DNA of 64,000 bases from Sindora glabra (lineage: Eukaryota; Streptophyta; Magnoliopsida; Fabales; Fabaceae). The stretch covers positions 46,813,275 to 46,877,274 of the forward strand of contig CM035234.1 of NCBI GenBank assembly GCA_020226215.1, in the 5' to 3' direction. The notes beneath the pieces are model-generated. The model saw only the letters and a program-made list of their open reading frames with translations, did not search any database and was not told where the DNA came from. Positions 47,195-57,179 of this stretch are shown here, in pieces. The position numbers were made by a program, and so were the translations under genes. Positions within the stretch are counted from its first letter, which is position 1, and every line of letters begins with the position of its first letter.

Positions 47195-47300
47195 AGTTAG
47201 CTCAATTGGTAAGATTCATTATCTTCAGTCACCCATTGCTAGTGATTTAGAGAAATCTATAAATCCTTCCAACCTATTTGTCTTGCTAAGTTTTATTTCA
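47195..47300 (+). mobile_element. tRNA-like SINE head
   Basis: GTTAGCTCAATTGGTAAGA is close to a tRNA A box. The downstream AGAGAAATCTATAAATCC is only a weak B box. Sits about 480 bp upstream of the host gene's TATA box. Confidence 0.38.
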
Positions 47301-47678
47301 TTAAAAATTTATTATATCACTAGATATATAAGAAAAATATTCTCAATATCATTTATTTTTGCATATTGCAATACCAATTTAATGATATTTGCTTGTCCTA
47401 AATGATTGGCACAACTTATTTGAGAGAAAACAGACACTGAATAATTGCTTGTTTCATTCATTTTCTACCAAGTTCAACCTTTTCTTAACAGGAACTTGAA
47501 ATATTCATCCTGACTCCAAGGCATGTCATCTTAGCTTTACTGTAGAAAGAATGCCAGAAATCCACCCAACATTTGTGAAAATGTGGTTAAATTTGGTGGT
47601 TGCATCGTTAAAAAAATTCAAAAATTAATCATGTTCAAAGTAAAATCTCTAAATATTGATGGCCCATACAAGCTGGGG

Positions 47679-47686
47679 TATAAATA
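47679..47686 (+). promoter_or_regulatory. TATA box of the host gene
   Basis: TATAAATA preceded by GGGG and followed by a CATCACAAACATACAAG leader. Transcription would start near 47710, giving an untranslated leader of about 330 nt before the ATG at 48038. A weaker candidate, TATAAAG, lies near 47811. Confidence 0.6.
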
Positions 47687-48037
47687 CATCACAAACATAC
47701 AAGTGCATGGTCAAAGTAATGCCAGAGTCTCACATCACACATTATTTCTTTAATGAAATCAAAGTCATTAATCTCAAAACCCACCACTTGATGATCATAT
47801 AATATAAAGCCCCATGTTACTCAGAATCATAAGCCAAAGTTTTCCCACTCACTGCCTGGTTGTCTCACTATTTTCCCTCAGATTCACTGCAATTTTCTGT
47901 GTCTTCATCACATCAAATTAGGCCCTCAAAAGATAGGCAGGAATCCAAGGCACCCAGACAGCACAGCTAGATCTTGCAGAGCTGTCCATTTGACGGTAAT
48001 ATGAACTTAAAGTGAGATCGAAGTGTCAGCAGAAGAC

Positions 48038-48044
48038 ATGCAGG

Positions 48045-48088
<44 letters not shown>

Positions 48089-50032
48089 GCTTTGTGTTGT
48101 GATGATATGAGATAGGGGCATATGTCTCATGCATTATTCAAATCAATCCTGGTTGAATGGTTCTTTTGGGTTGTATTAGCAGATTCTTCAATGGCTCTTG
48201 AAAAGGGCACATGAACAAGAGAGAGAGAGCAATTATGGTCTTTCCACCAGAAAGGAAGCTATCAATGGTAAGATACAACTCTTTGGTTTGACATTTAAGT
48301 TCTCAACGTTACATATGATCTTCAAGAAATTCCAGTATATTCAGGCATGATACATGTCCTTACTCTCACCCAACAAAAACAAACCATTGATCATTTTTGT
48401 TAGCCACTTTGTTCGATTCTTGAAATTCACAAATCTGCAAATCCCACTTATTACTTTCGAGGACATAAAAAATCCACATTGACAAATGGTCTGTTCTTGT
48501 TAAGAGACTAAAGAGACGTGTTATGACTTATGATTTGAGTATATAAGAATTTTCTCCATTACCGTGTTTTTGGTCTGCAAAATGAATCCTTTTATATGAA
48601 AATCTTTGATGGTGTTTTTCACAGATTCAAATGCTAAAGGGAAAGATATAGTTCTACAAAAACATCACAAGGGGCATCAAAGAACAAGAAAAATCGAAGC
48701 GAGGCCGTGTGGCTGCAAGAATTTGAGGATATTTGCATTTATATGCAGAAAGGATATTGCAAAGACTTGCTTTTATAATATACTCAACTTAAAGAATCTA
48801 AGAAGTGTTAATAGAAAGCAGTGTTTTGTCTACTCTGTGAAGATGAAAACAGAAGAAATAGCCAGAGGAGTAGGGATCAATAATAACAAGGCAGATTCAG
48901 CGGCTCATGCGGGAAAGAGGGTTTTGCCCATAACTGAGGCATCACTGTCAACCTCAACTGATAGAATTGACCAATCTGGCAACTCAGAAAATAAGAAGCA
49001 AACTGAAGGAGAGAAAAAGAAGCCCATTTCAAAAATGAAAGAGCTAATAAGATGGGCTGTTGCTGCAAAATTAGAGAAAGGAGGAAAATTCAATGGAAGA
49101 AAGGTACACTCTCAAACTTCTTAATCAAAATTTTCAGTTCATAGCTTAAGAGGCACGCTATTGGTACAAAAGATCATGGGATGGGGAGATTTTTCACTTA
49201 TTTTCATTTTAAATATCATTGAACTTTCCATGTATTTTCTGCTTGATACAAACTAGGTAGCAAAGTTTTTGCCAAGTTAAATATACATTGTGATCAAATG
49301 GTTACCTTAACAATTCGCCATAGAGAAATGATATGTACACGTATTTTGTCTTCAAAACTGTCAGTCAACTGCAGGAATGTCTCAGTCTACCTCAACTGGA
49401 CCAACTTAGAGTAGATTTGTCCAGATTTTGTCGGGAGTGACAGTTTGTACGCAGTGTTGACAAGAAGGGGGGAAAAAAAAGAAAAGACTCCTTTTCTACC
49501 TACAAGACAGTATTAAGAAGTCTACTGGATAAGACTTGGCTAATATTTATTTTTGTAAGGAAGTGGTGTCTTAGTTAATTGGAACCCAGAAACTAATTAA
49601 GTGGGCAATGTTCTTCAATTTTATATCAGGTATTACAATTTCGAAGGCGAGGAACCTTGAAAGCGGTTCCAGATGATGATCAAGTAAGCAGTGACTCACC
49701 CAAGATCAGCTTTAGGTGGGATGTGGAAAGCTGCTCCACCACTTCCTCTGTGCACTCAGCAATCTCAATGGCTTCCTCAGCTATAATTGGACAAACCCAA
49801 ATCACACCTTCTTCAGTTTCCAACCCTTCTGCGGAGACTGACCATACCACTTGCAGAAAAGGAAACTGGATCACCACAGACTCTGAATGTAAGGCAGCTT
49901 CCAACCCCTATCTATTTTTGTTCTTTTTGTTGTAAAATCAGAAATGGTAGCTAGCTAGGCTACTCATCAAACACCTGACTGACACCCCACCATTTCTTTG
50001 TTTGATGGGCAGTTGTGGTGCTGGAGCTATGA
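48038..50032 (+). CDS. Conserved plant protein of unknown function, five coding exons
   Basis: Exons: 48038-48043, 48183-48267, 48625-49103, 49630-49888, 50013-50032; total 849 nt, 282 residues plus stop. All introns are GT-AG, with phases 0, 1, 0 and 1, and the frame is uninterrupted. The ATG at 48038 is the first after an in-frame TAA at 48008-48010. Exon 1 codes only Met-Gln. Exon 2 gives ILQWLLKRAHEQERESNYG. Exon 3 has PCGCKNLRIFAF, a basic stretch KKQTEGEKKKPISKMKELIR and WAVAAKLEKGGKFNGRK. Exon 4 starts VLQFRRRGTLKAVPDDDQ, then DSPKISFRWDVESCSTTSS and a Ser-rich tail. The protein ends TDSEFVVLEL. No signal peptide, membrane segment or enzyme motif; the Lys/Arg clusters could be nuclear targeting (inference). 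I recall similar proteins in other eudicots, unnamed. Exons 3-5 are strongly supported; the tiny first exon less so. Confidence 0.85.
48046..48080. repeat. (AT)n microsatellite in intron 1
   Basis: Begins three bases after the splice donor GT of intron 1 and runs about 17 units, then GTATATATGC. Confidence 0.95.
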
Positions 50033-50132
50033 CAAAAGCATCAAATGACGATCTTTCCTGAATCGTGGTGAACTGTTAGTTTTTTTCATATCTGACTTCT
50101 CTCAGATATTAAAGATTTTAGGTAACTTCAAT

Positions 50133-50157
50133 AGAGAGAGAGAGAGAGAGAGAGAGG
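50133..50157. repeat. (GA)n microsatellite in presumed 3' UTR
   Basis: About twelve GA units roughly 100 bp after the stop codon of the host gene. Confidence 0.95.
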
Positions 50158-50410
50158 GACGTAACATCAATAATTTAATGACATAAATACTATAAATGAC
50201 GAGCTAACTTATCTTTTCATGTGGATGAGAGGAGAATGTCTGGAGTCAACACCGTGTTGGGTTTGAAGCAAATTAATGAGTTGATTACTGATCCAATTGA
50301 GAGTTCACCGGTAATTGGTAGCTTTTCTGCAAATTTCATTTTGTAAGAATTTGGCGAGTTTCCATAAGAGAAAAATGTTATTATCATGACTTGCAGAGGT
50401 GTGCATTAAG

Positions 50411-50416
50411 AATAAA
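50411..50416 (+). terminator. Possible polyadenylation signal of the host gene
   Basis: AATAAA about 380 bp after the stop codon; a second AATAAA lies near 50605. Plant signals are loose, so this is only a candidate. Confidence 0.3.
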
Positions 50417-50419
50417 GTA

Positions 50420-51394
50420 ATGTGCAACTAATACTATTATGGGCAGAGCATCCGTGGCAGAGCACTGAAAAAGTGGAAATATTTTGCGTACAGCATAATT
50501 AAGCGTTAAATTTTTGTATGAAACACATGTCAAACCTGCCCACAAAATGGTGAGTGCGTCGCGCCTTAGGTGCCATTCCTGGTGCCACTCCTATTAGTTA
50601 AAGGAAATAAATATATATTATACTAAACTTTTAATTAGACTAAACCTCATTTTAATCTTTATTAATTTCTCTTGTATCATTTTCATTCTTTACAAATATT
50701 TTATATTAATTTCATCTCTCACATATAATAAATTAATTAATTTAATCTTATTGTTAATATATATATATATGTTAATGAAATAAGATGAAAGGATTATAAT
50801 AATAAATAAATATCATGAAAGGGAAAAATTGGTACTATAAATTTGTGATCAAATTGATTCTACTTACCTTTGCAAGGGGCTTACAATAAAAAGATTAAAA
50901 GCAAATTAATTTATAATAAATTTAATATTAATTTTTAATACAAATTTAATTATGCATTTTTATATTATACATATTATGCTAAAAATATAATTTTTCAATT
51001 TATAAATAGTTATTAAGAAAAGTAAATATATATACAGGACACATTAAGTGAGAAAAGTAAATCACAACCATCAAATATAATATCAAAGGGTTAAAATTAA
51101 AACATAGAGTCATATGACTTTTTTAGAGTAATCATGCGACATTGAATTATATTTTAATCTAGGGCATCAATGCAAGTCATGATTTACTCCTCTCATTTCT
51201 CATGTAAAAACATTTCTTTATTTGCTATGCCCTTATATACACGCGTGCGCACACGCACTTCTCAACTTGCAAGTCATATTTGAATGTGATTTTTTTAAAT
51301 GTATATGACAACAATGTCTTTAATTAAGTTGTTACAAGACATATTCAATTAGAAAAATAAAAATGCTATTTGTCATAAAAATAGGATCTAAAAT
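50420..51394. other. Intergenic DNA with a short alternating GC tract
   Basis: No gene. GTGAGTGCGTCGCGCC near 50552 and ACACGCGTGCGCACACGCAC at 51239-51258 are GC-rich patches in AT-rich DNA. Confidence 0.5.
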
Positions 51395-51407
51395 TAGGTT
51401 CATGGCT

Positions 51408-51541
51408 TTTTTTTTAGGTAATAGTAGAAATTGTTAAACCACTAGACACACACACGCAATGATCAGGGATCAAACCCTAGATGCAATGAAAGAAAAAGCC
51501 TTAAAGGGACATCGAATACCACTTGACCCAAAAGCAGTCGG
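51408..51541 (-). mobile_element. tRNA-derived SINE with 13-bp target duplication
   Basis: TAGGTTCATGGCT is repeated exactly at 51395-51407 and 51542-51554. Between them the minus strand starts CGACTGCTTTTGGGTCAAGTGG (A box), has GGGTTTGATCCC (B box) about 50 bp on, and ends in a TG-rich stretch, CTAGTGGTTTAACAATTTC and a run of A. This is the structure of a plant SINE mobilised by LINE machinery. A decayed copy lies at 32727-32873. Confidence 0.88.
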
Positions 51542-51554
51542 TAGGTTCATGGCT

Positions 51555-52566
51555 ATTTATTAATATAGGATAATGTTACAAATTCGTAAAGCCCAATTTT
51601 GGTATATATAGCATTGTTGTTAAAAAAACTATATTTTTCTATTAATTATTGTTGTTAGTTAAATTATCATGAGATAAAGTGAAAGTGTTACATTGTTTAA
51701 GCAATTTTTATAGGAAAAAATATATTTTACCTACTTATAATTTTGCTAATTTTCACTTAACCTATATGTGTTTTTAAGTTTTACAATTTTTTTACTGGTG
51801 CTTTTTGCCATTAACATTTTGTCTATCTAAACTTTTTTCCCATGCAATTTTTAAAGGAAAACTTCATGATAGGTGAGTTAAATAAAATTGAACAAAACTA
51901 CATGTAAGTAAGTTCAATTTTCTTATATTTATATGAATTGATATAAAAAATTTTCAATAGAAACTAAAATATATTAGTCTTTTCTCCTACCTTAAATGAG
52001 AAAAAATTATTACAATACGTGACACATATTAAAAAAATTAACTAAAATTTTTAATATTCGTAAATAATGAAATTCTTATATTCTATTATTGATACTTTTG
52101 TAAAGCATATAATAATGAAATATAGTTTGTAGGTCTAAATTAAGGAGACAAGACAAATATATCTTTTAATCCTAATTGAGAATTTTGAATATAAATTCAT
52201 ATAAACATGAAAAAATTATAATTTATATTCATGTGATATCTTTTAATCACTTGCTAGAGCATATTCCATTAAAAATTGGATGGAAAAAGTTTAGGCGGAT
52301 GAATTGTTAACATTCGAAAGTATAGGTAAGCAAATTATGATACTTAAAAAAAAAGTGAGTTAAGTGGAAATTAGTAAAACTACATATAGGTAAAGGGTGA
52401 TTTTTGTAAAAATTATTTAAGCTAAAGTTGAATTACTTAAAACAATTATCCATGTAAATAGTATTTTTAAGTTATTATGATATGTTTTACATGAAACAAA
52501 TACTTGAAAAAAGATTCAATTATCAAAAAAATAAGATAATAGTCTGAAATGATTTTTATACATTTA

Positions 52567-52568
<2 letters not shown>
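51555..52568. other. AT-rich DNA, nothing recognised
   Basis: No coding or repeat border recognised. Confidence 0.5.

Positions 52569-52631
<63 letters not shown>
52569..52631. repeat. (TA)n microsatellite
   Basis: About 31 uninterrupted TA units. Confidence 0.97.
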
Positions 52632-52635
<4 letters not shown>

Positions 52636-53103
52636 TTTTTTAATTTTTAATAAGTAGTTATAAAATGAAAAAAAAATATTTGTGAGCAATGTATACATAA
52701 AAATTCATATTTAAATTAGGGGATTGTTAACCTTTACATCCATATGTAAAGGTTAGAAACTTGTACTTATTTATTTAGAAGAAAAAATGATATTATTAAT
52801 TTAATAGTAATAAAATAAAAAAGGACATTTAAATGAAAAGATATTAATTTAAAATATTCAAGTGAACTCCATTTATTCTCTTTCATCTCTTCAATAAATG
52901 TACTCAATAATGAAAGTAATCGGTGATAATGATAAATTAACTATAATATCCTTTATTATTTATTATTATTAAATTAGTAATATGATTGTATTTTGTCCAA
53001 ATGAATCATAAGACACAAATTTTACTTGTCTAAAAGAAAAACAAACAAATTCTTAGAGCCATTTCATTCTTATCATGGATTCAAATTTCTTCAAATTAAA
53101 AAC

Positions 53104-53105
<2 letters not shown>
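52632..53105. other. AT-rich DNA, nothing recognised
   Basis: Lies between two (TA)n tracts; no gene or repeat signature. Confidence 0.5.

Positions 53106-53166
<61 letters not shown>
53106..53166. repeat. (TA)n microsatellite, target of LTR insertion
   Basis: About 30 TA units ending directly at the LTR start; TA sequence resumes after the LTR at 54842. Confidence 0.97.
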
Positions 53167-53171
<5 letters not shown>

Positions 53172-53503
53172 GGAATTCGGATTATCACATGCAGTGGAAT
53201 TTTAAATTTTGATCCGAATTCTACCTAGGATCCATGCAAAAAGCATAAGTCAATGATTAAGGTTTTACCTATTGGGCACTCGTGTTTCTACTGATCAAAA
53301 CTTGAGAGCGGATGAATCAAACGCCGGCCGAAAGGTATAGCGTCTCTACGGTATCCACACGGAGTGAACAACGACCTCTCACCCTCCACGCGTCTGCTAG
53401 GATGCGTTTTTCTCTCTAAGAATTAGGATCGGATGTTTTCTGAGTGATTTAGGGTTTATATGGAAGCTTAAAACGTGATTCTTAAGTGTTGCCCTCAAGT
53501 TCC

Positions 53504-53511
53504 CTTTTATA
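53504..53511 (-). promoter_or_regulatory. LTR TATA box
   Basis: TATAAAAG on the minus strand followed by GGAACTTGAGGGC, upstream of the GC-richer transcribed part of the LTR. Confidence 0.55.
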
Positions 53512-53599
53512 GAACTTAGGCAAGCCATAATCCTAGTCCTACTAGGATAATGCTTCCAAAATCCTAATCACACTTAACAACTCATCTTATCCTTATCCT

Positions 53600-53790
53600 A
53601 GAGATAATGGGAAGAGATAAGACTTATCTATTAATTATCTAATATTAGATAATGATATTATCTCATAATATAAATATCTTAATATTAGATAATTGCATAT
53701 AGTTATCAAATATCAAAATAATATTATCTCATAATATATTTATCTAATATCTGATAAGATAATTACTTGATATTACTTTAATATCAAATA
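53600..53790. repeat. TATCTAATATTAGATA-type palindromic repeats
   Basis: A perfect 20-bp palindrome at 53634-53653 (ATTATCTAAT plus its reverse complement), then several partial copies: ATCTTAATATTAGATAA, ATTATCTCATAATATA (twice), TTATCTAATATCTGATAAG. Lies in the presumed U3 part of the LTR. Confidence 0.7.
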
Positions 53791-53797
53791 ATATCAC

Positions 53798-53845
<48 letters not shown>

Positions 53846-54841
53846 GTGAATTTATTATTCTTAATAATATATATGCACGAAAATAAGTCCAATTAATTGG
53901 ATATTAATATAATTAAAGTCCAATTAATTATTGTCTTATTCCTACTCCTTTTGTGTGACCCTGTAGGTTCTTACTACGTTGACAATGACTTATTATTGAG
54001 CCATAGACAGCGAGCGGTATCTAGCAATACATCACTGCCACTCAAGTAGTAAGAATGTCTGTGATTCGACATTCACCTAATACATGATTAACGTTTTACA
54101 TCATAACCCTTTTGTAATAATATCCAAATTGAACTGGAGGCATGGATTGTGTCATCCTCGTCAATGTTCAATTTATATTTCTTGATACTGAGTAGACTTA
54201 AAATAAATAATTAATATCACATATTAATTCAACTGAGCATGGCCATGCATTTCTAAGTCTCACTCAATCAAGGGGCCCAAGGATATTTCTCTTTTATACA
54301 AGAGTAACAAAATTCCATTTACATCACTCACTTCCCTCTGCATGATTTATGACACACCCAATCAATGCCCTACTTGTCACTTGATTAAAGGTGACATAGG
54401 ACAATATTAAAGTGAGTAATTCCTCATGTAGGGAACCGTAGTGACTTCAGGTCAAAGGTTTATGCGTAGTTGTGATCATATGAGAATAACTTATGACACG
54501 TTTATCCATGCAATATTCTCATAGTGGGTCAGTTCAGTACATTGTTCACTAGCAATGTACTCATGTATTGACTTGATATCACATATCCATGATTCGTAAT
54601 CATCAGTCACTATACATGCTAGTCTCGATGTATTATTACTATCCTTTTTCATAATAATACTTGACTAAGGGTATTTTAGGAATAGCAAAGCTATTCCAAG
54701 GATAATTATTATATTAAGTTATAAATTACGCATAATAATAATAAAATAAAATATAATAATTAAATTGCCTAAAATAAAATATAATACATTGTGTATAACT
54801 CTAATCATCTTATATGATTGGTTCTAGGACACACACCAACA

Positions 54842-54860
54842 TATATATATATGTATGTAT

Positions 54861-54891
<31 letters not shown>

Positions 54892-54910
54892 CACACACAC
54901 ACACACACAC
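54842..54910. repeat. (TA)(GTAT)(GA)(CA) compound microsatellite
   Basis: TA, GTAT, about fifteen GA-type units and ten AC units in succession. Minus-strand low-complexity frames over it are artefacts. Confidence 0.95.
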
Positions 54911-55374
54911 AAACCCATTGATAGGGCAACATGCCAACAAAACCCACAAATAAAAAAAACCCCATATGGAACTAAGAAAGTCCATATAGAGGAAAAAAAA
55001 TCTAGATGAAACATAGTATATAGAATATAAATTACATAGAATCAAATGTATTTTTTTTAATTGAAGTCTCCATCTATAAAAAATTACAAATAAAAAAATA
55101 GAATAAAAAAGAAATTTCCCCTTTTTCTCATCTTCACACACTCACACTCTTTAATCAAAATACAATTCCCCTTGGATTAGGAATAAGGAACAAAATAGAA
55201 ACCACATCAATTTATAGAAACTAATGTAAATTGAAAACTTATCAATTAAATATAGGATCAACTAGTGGCTGTGGAAGGTCAACGACAATTCTTGGGATGT
55301 AAAAGAGCAAATCAGTGATAAGGAGAAGAGGAGGATAGCAATGAGGAGGAAATAGGAGAAAGGGAAAATAGGAG
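54911..55374. other. AT-rich DNA, nothing recognised
   Basis: No gene. The 105-codon minus-strand frame at 54824-55141 reads through the microsatellite and is not coding. Confidence 0.5.
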
Positions 55375-55872
55375 CCCAATATCGGTGTATGATAAATATA
55401 GTAACTTAGCGATGGATTAATCTATTACCAAAACATTTTAATAAAATGGTATATTTCAACTAGTGAGGGATACTAATACTTCCATAAGTAATTTCATTGT
55501 TAATTGACCAAAATTTCATTATACCACTAAACAAAATTTCAAAATTTCATGTATGATATTGTCACTAATTCATCAATAGTTCAAACCTTAACTTTTTTTT
55601 AATTCTATGTCAATAGTTCAAACCCTAACTTTTTTTTCATTCTATCATTAAATCCATTAGTAAATGCTACTCACAAATTTAGAAATGAATATAGTTTTAA
55701 GTTAGAAAATTTTAGAAATTTTAAAAAATTCACAACGAAATTACTAATGGATTGTACCACATATAAATATGATTTATGAAATCTCATTTATCAACAATAA
55801 TTCTATTGCCAAATCCATTGTTAAAATTCTATCACTAATTTTTATCATTAAATGCAAATTTTCTTGTGATGG
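55375..55872. repeat. CACTA right-end remnant with subterminal repeats
   Basis: Repeated short motifs TAGCGATGGATTAATC, ACTAATGGATTGT, CCAAATCCATTGTTA and CATTAAATCCATTAG resemble the AGCGACGGATT repeats of plant CACTA subtermini. The end GCAAATTTTCTTGTGATGG is close to the terminus TTTCTTGTAGTG. No transposase found nearby. Confidence 0.5.
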
Positions 55873-57179
55873 TTTAAAAGGTCTAAAAAAATATTTAACT
55901 TAAAAACTTCTTTCATACAAGTAATTGTCATTCTTTCATTGATTGGTTAGTCAAGGTACCAATACCTATAATTATAGTCTAAGTATGATAGACTTATCTT
56001 ATGCTTGGAAATTGTTTTGGGATTGGTATAGAAGGTATAGAAAAGACGAAAAGTGGCCTAACTTGATAAAATATTGGTTTTGAAATAATCCAACAGAACA
56101 AAAACTCAAAATTGATAAATGTTAGGTTGTTGGATTTATGGGTTAACATGACATCATATAATATAATCAGTATTGGGTTAATAGATTAACACAAGTTATT
56201 AAAATAAGGATTATATTTAATTTTAATAAAATTTTGAAAATTAAAATTAAAAAATTCAATAAGTAAAATTGTTCAAAAAAATTATGATTATAAAGTTTGA
56301 AAATTAGAAAAACAATAATAAGTATACAAAATAATTACTATCAATAAAAATTAGAATTTATCCACTTATGATTTAACTTCAATTCAAATTATCCTTGTTT
56401 AGTTTAAAAAGTAACACTCTACCAACGAGTGGTTAGTTCTATTAATACATAATATTGAACTTAGATGTGCCAAATTCTTGATGGTACAAATTAGTATAGG
56501 CAATGCATGTGACCCTCCCAGAAATAAGATTCTCACAACCAATAAAATGCTGTACTCTCAAGTTTCAGTGCCCAGACCTTCCTTAATTTTCAAATTCTTA
56601 TTCGTCAAAACTCCCCTTTGCAAATTCCCTGTCTGTACAAATGTGTGTGTGTGTGTGTGTGTATTTCTTCTATAACAAAAACACCACAAAAGATCATGCG
56701 GTAAGTTGGAGTTACAAGAAAAGCTTGAATGGAGAGAAGTTAATTAGGAAGCCATTTTAGCAGCCTCTCTGCAGAGATAGAAGGAATCTTTGTAAATAAC
56801 TAGCCAACGTGGAAATGCAAGCGAAAGAGATACAAAATGGGATGGTTCAAGGCTTATCTCACAATTTCTGTTCCAACAGGGCGTGGATATGACATAAAAA
56901 ATTTGCCCCATGCCTATAAATGTAATTTTATAATAATTTAAAATAATTTTATTTTAATTTTTTCATTTAATTATTATATTGAAGTATATATTTATACAAC
57001 AAAATAAGATCAAATAATAATTTAATTATTAAAATTATTATTTTAATTATGTGCATTTTTGGATTTATGTTGTTACACTATATTAAATATTATATGTTAT
57101 TTATGTGTGAATTTTAAGTATATAAATTTTAAATTTTTATCAATTTTTTTATTTTCTTATTATAGATTTCCTTACAAAG
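55873..57179. other. Intergenic DNA with a more complex patch at 56477-56900
   Basis: Mostly AT-rich. The patch 56477-56900 is less AT-biased and contains no repeat signature except a (GT)n tract at 56642-56662. No coding frame longer than a few dozen codons. It may be unique sequence such as an old gene or promoter fragment. Confidence 0.4.
56642..56662. repeat. (GT)n microsatellite
   Basis: About ten GT units. Confidence 0.95.

Larger units (their letters stand above)
53167..54841 (-). mobile_element. Solo LTR (family L4) inserted in a (TA)n tract
   Basis: Plus-strand ends TGTTGGGAATTC and GGACACACACCAACA give TGTTGG...CCAACA. TATAT on both sides would be the target duplication but is uninformative in a TA tract. 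Sense is probably minus: TATAAAAG at 53504-53511 (minus) is followed by a GC-richer leader (53270-53450, with GGCCGGCG and CACTCCGTGTGG). The minus-strand start TGTTGGTGTGTGTCC resembles LTRs widespread in dicots. Contains many TATCTAATATTAGATA repeats and an internal (TA)n (about 53804-53840). No coding frame. Length 1675 bp. Confidence 0.85.

Noticed and set aside
32557..47300. Functional tRNA genes at the A-box-like sites 32570 and 47196
   Set aside because: No foldable acceptor or anticodon arms and poor B boxes; they fit SINE heads better.
48877..49093. Minus-strand frames across exon 3 of the host gene
   Set aside because: Antisense shadows; the plus strand has consistent splicing and a continuous 282-codon product.
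49680..49904. Minus-strand frame across exon 4
   Set aside because: Antisense shadow of the coding exon.
54805..55141. Minus-strand frames with Ser-Leu and Cys-Val repeats
   Set aside because: Read through the (GA)n(CA)n microsatellite.
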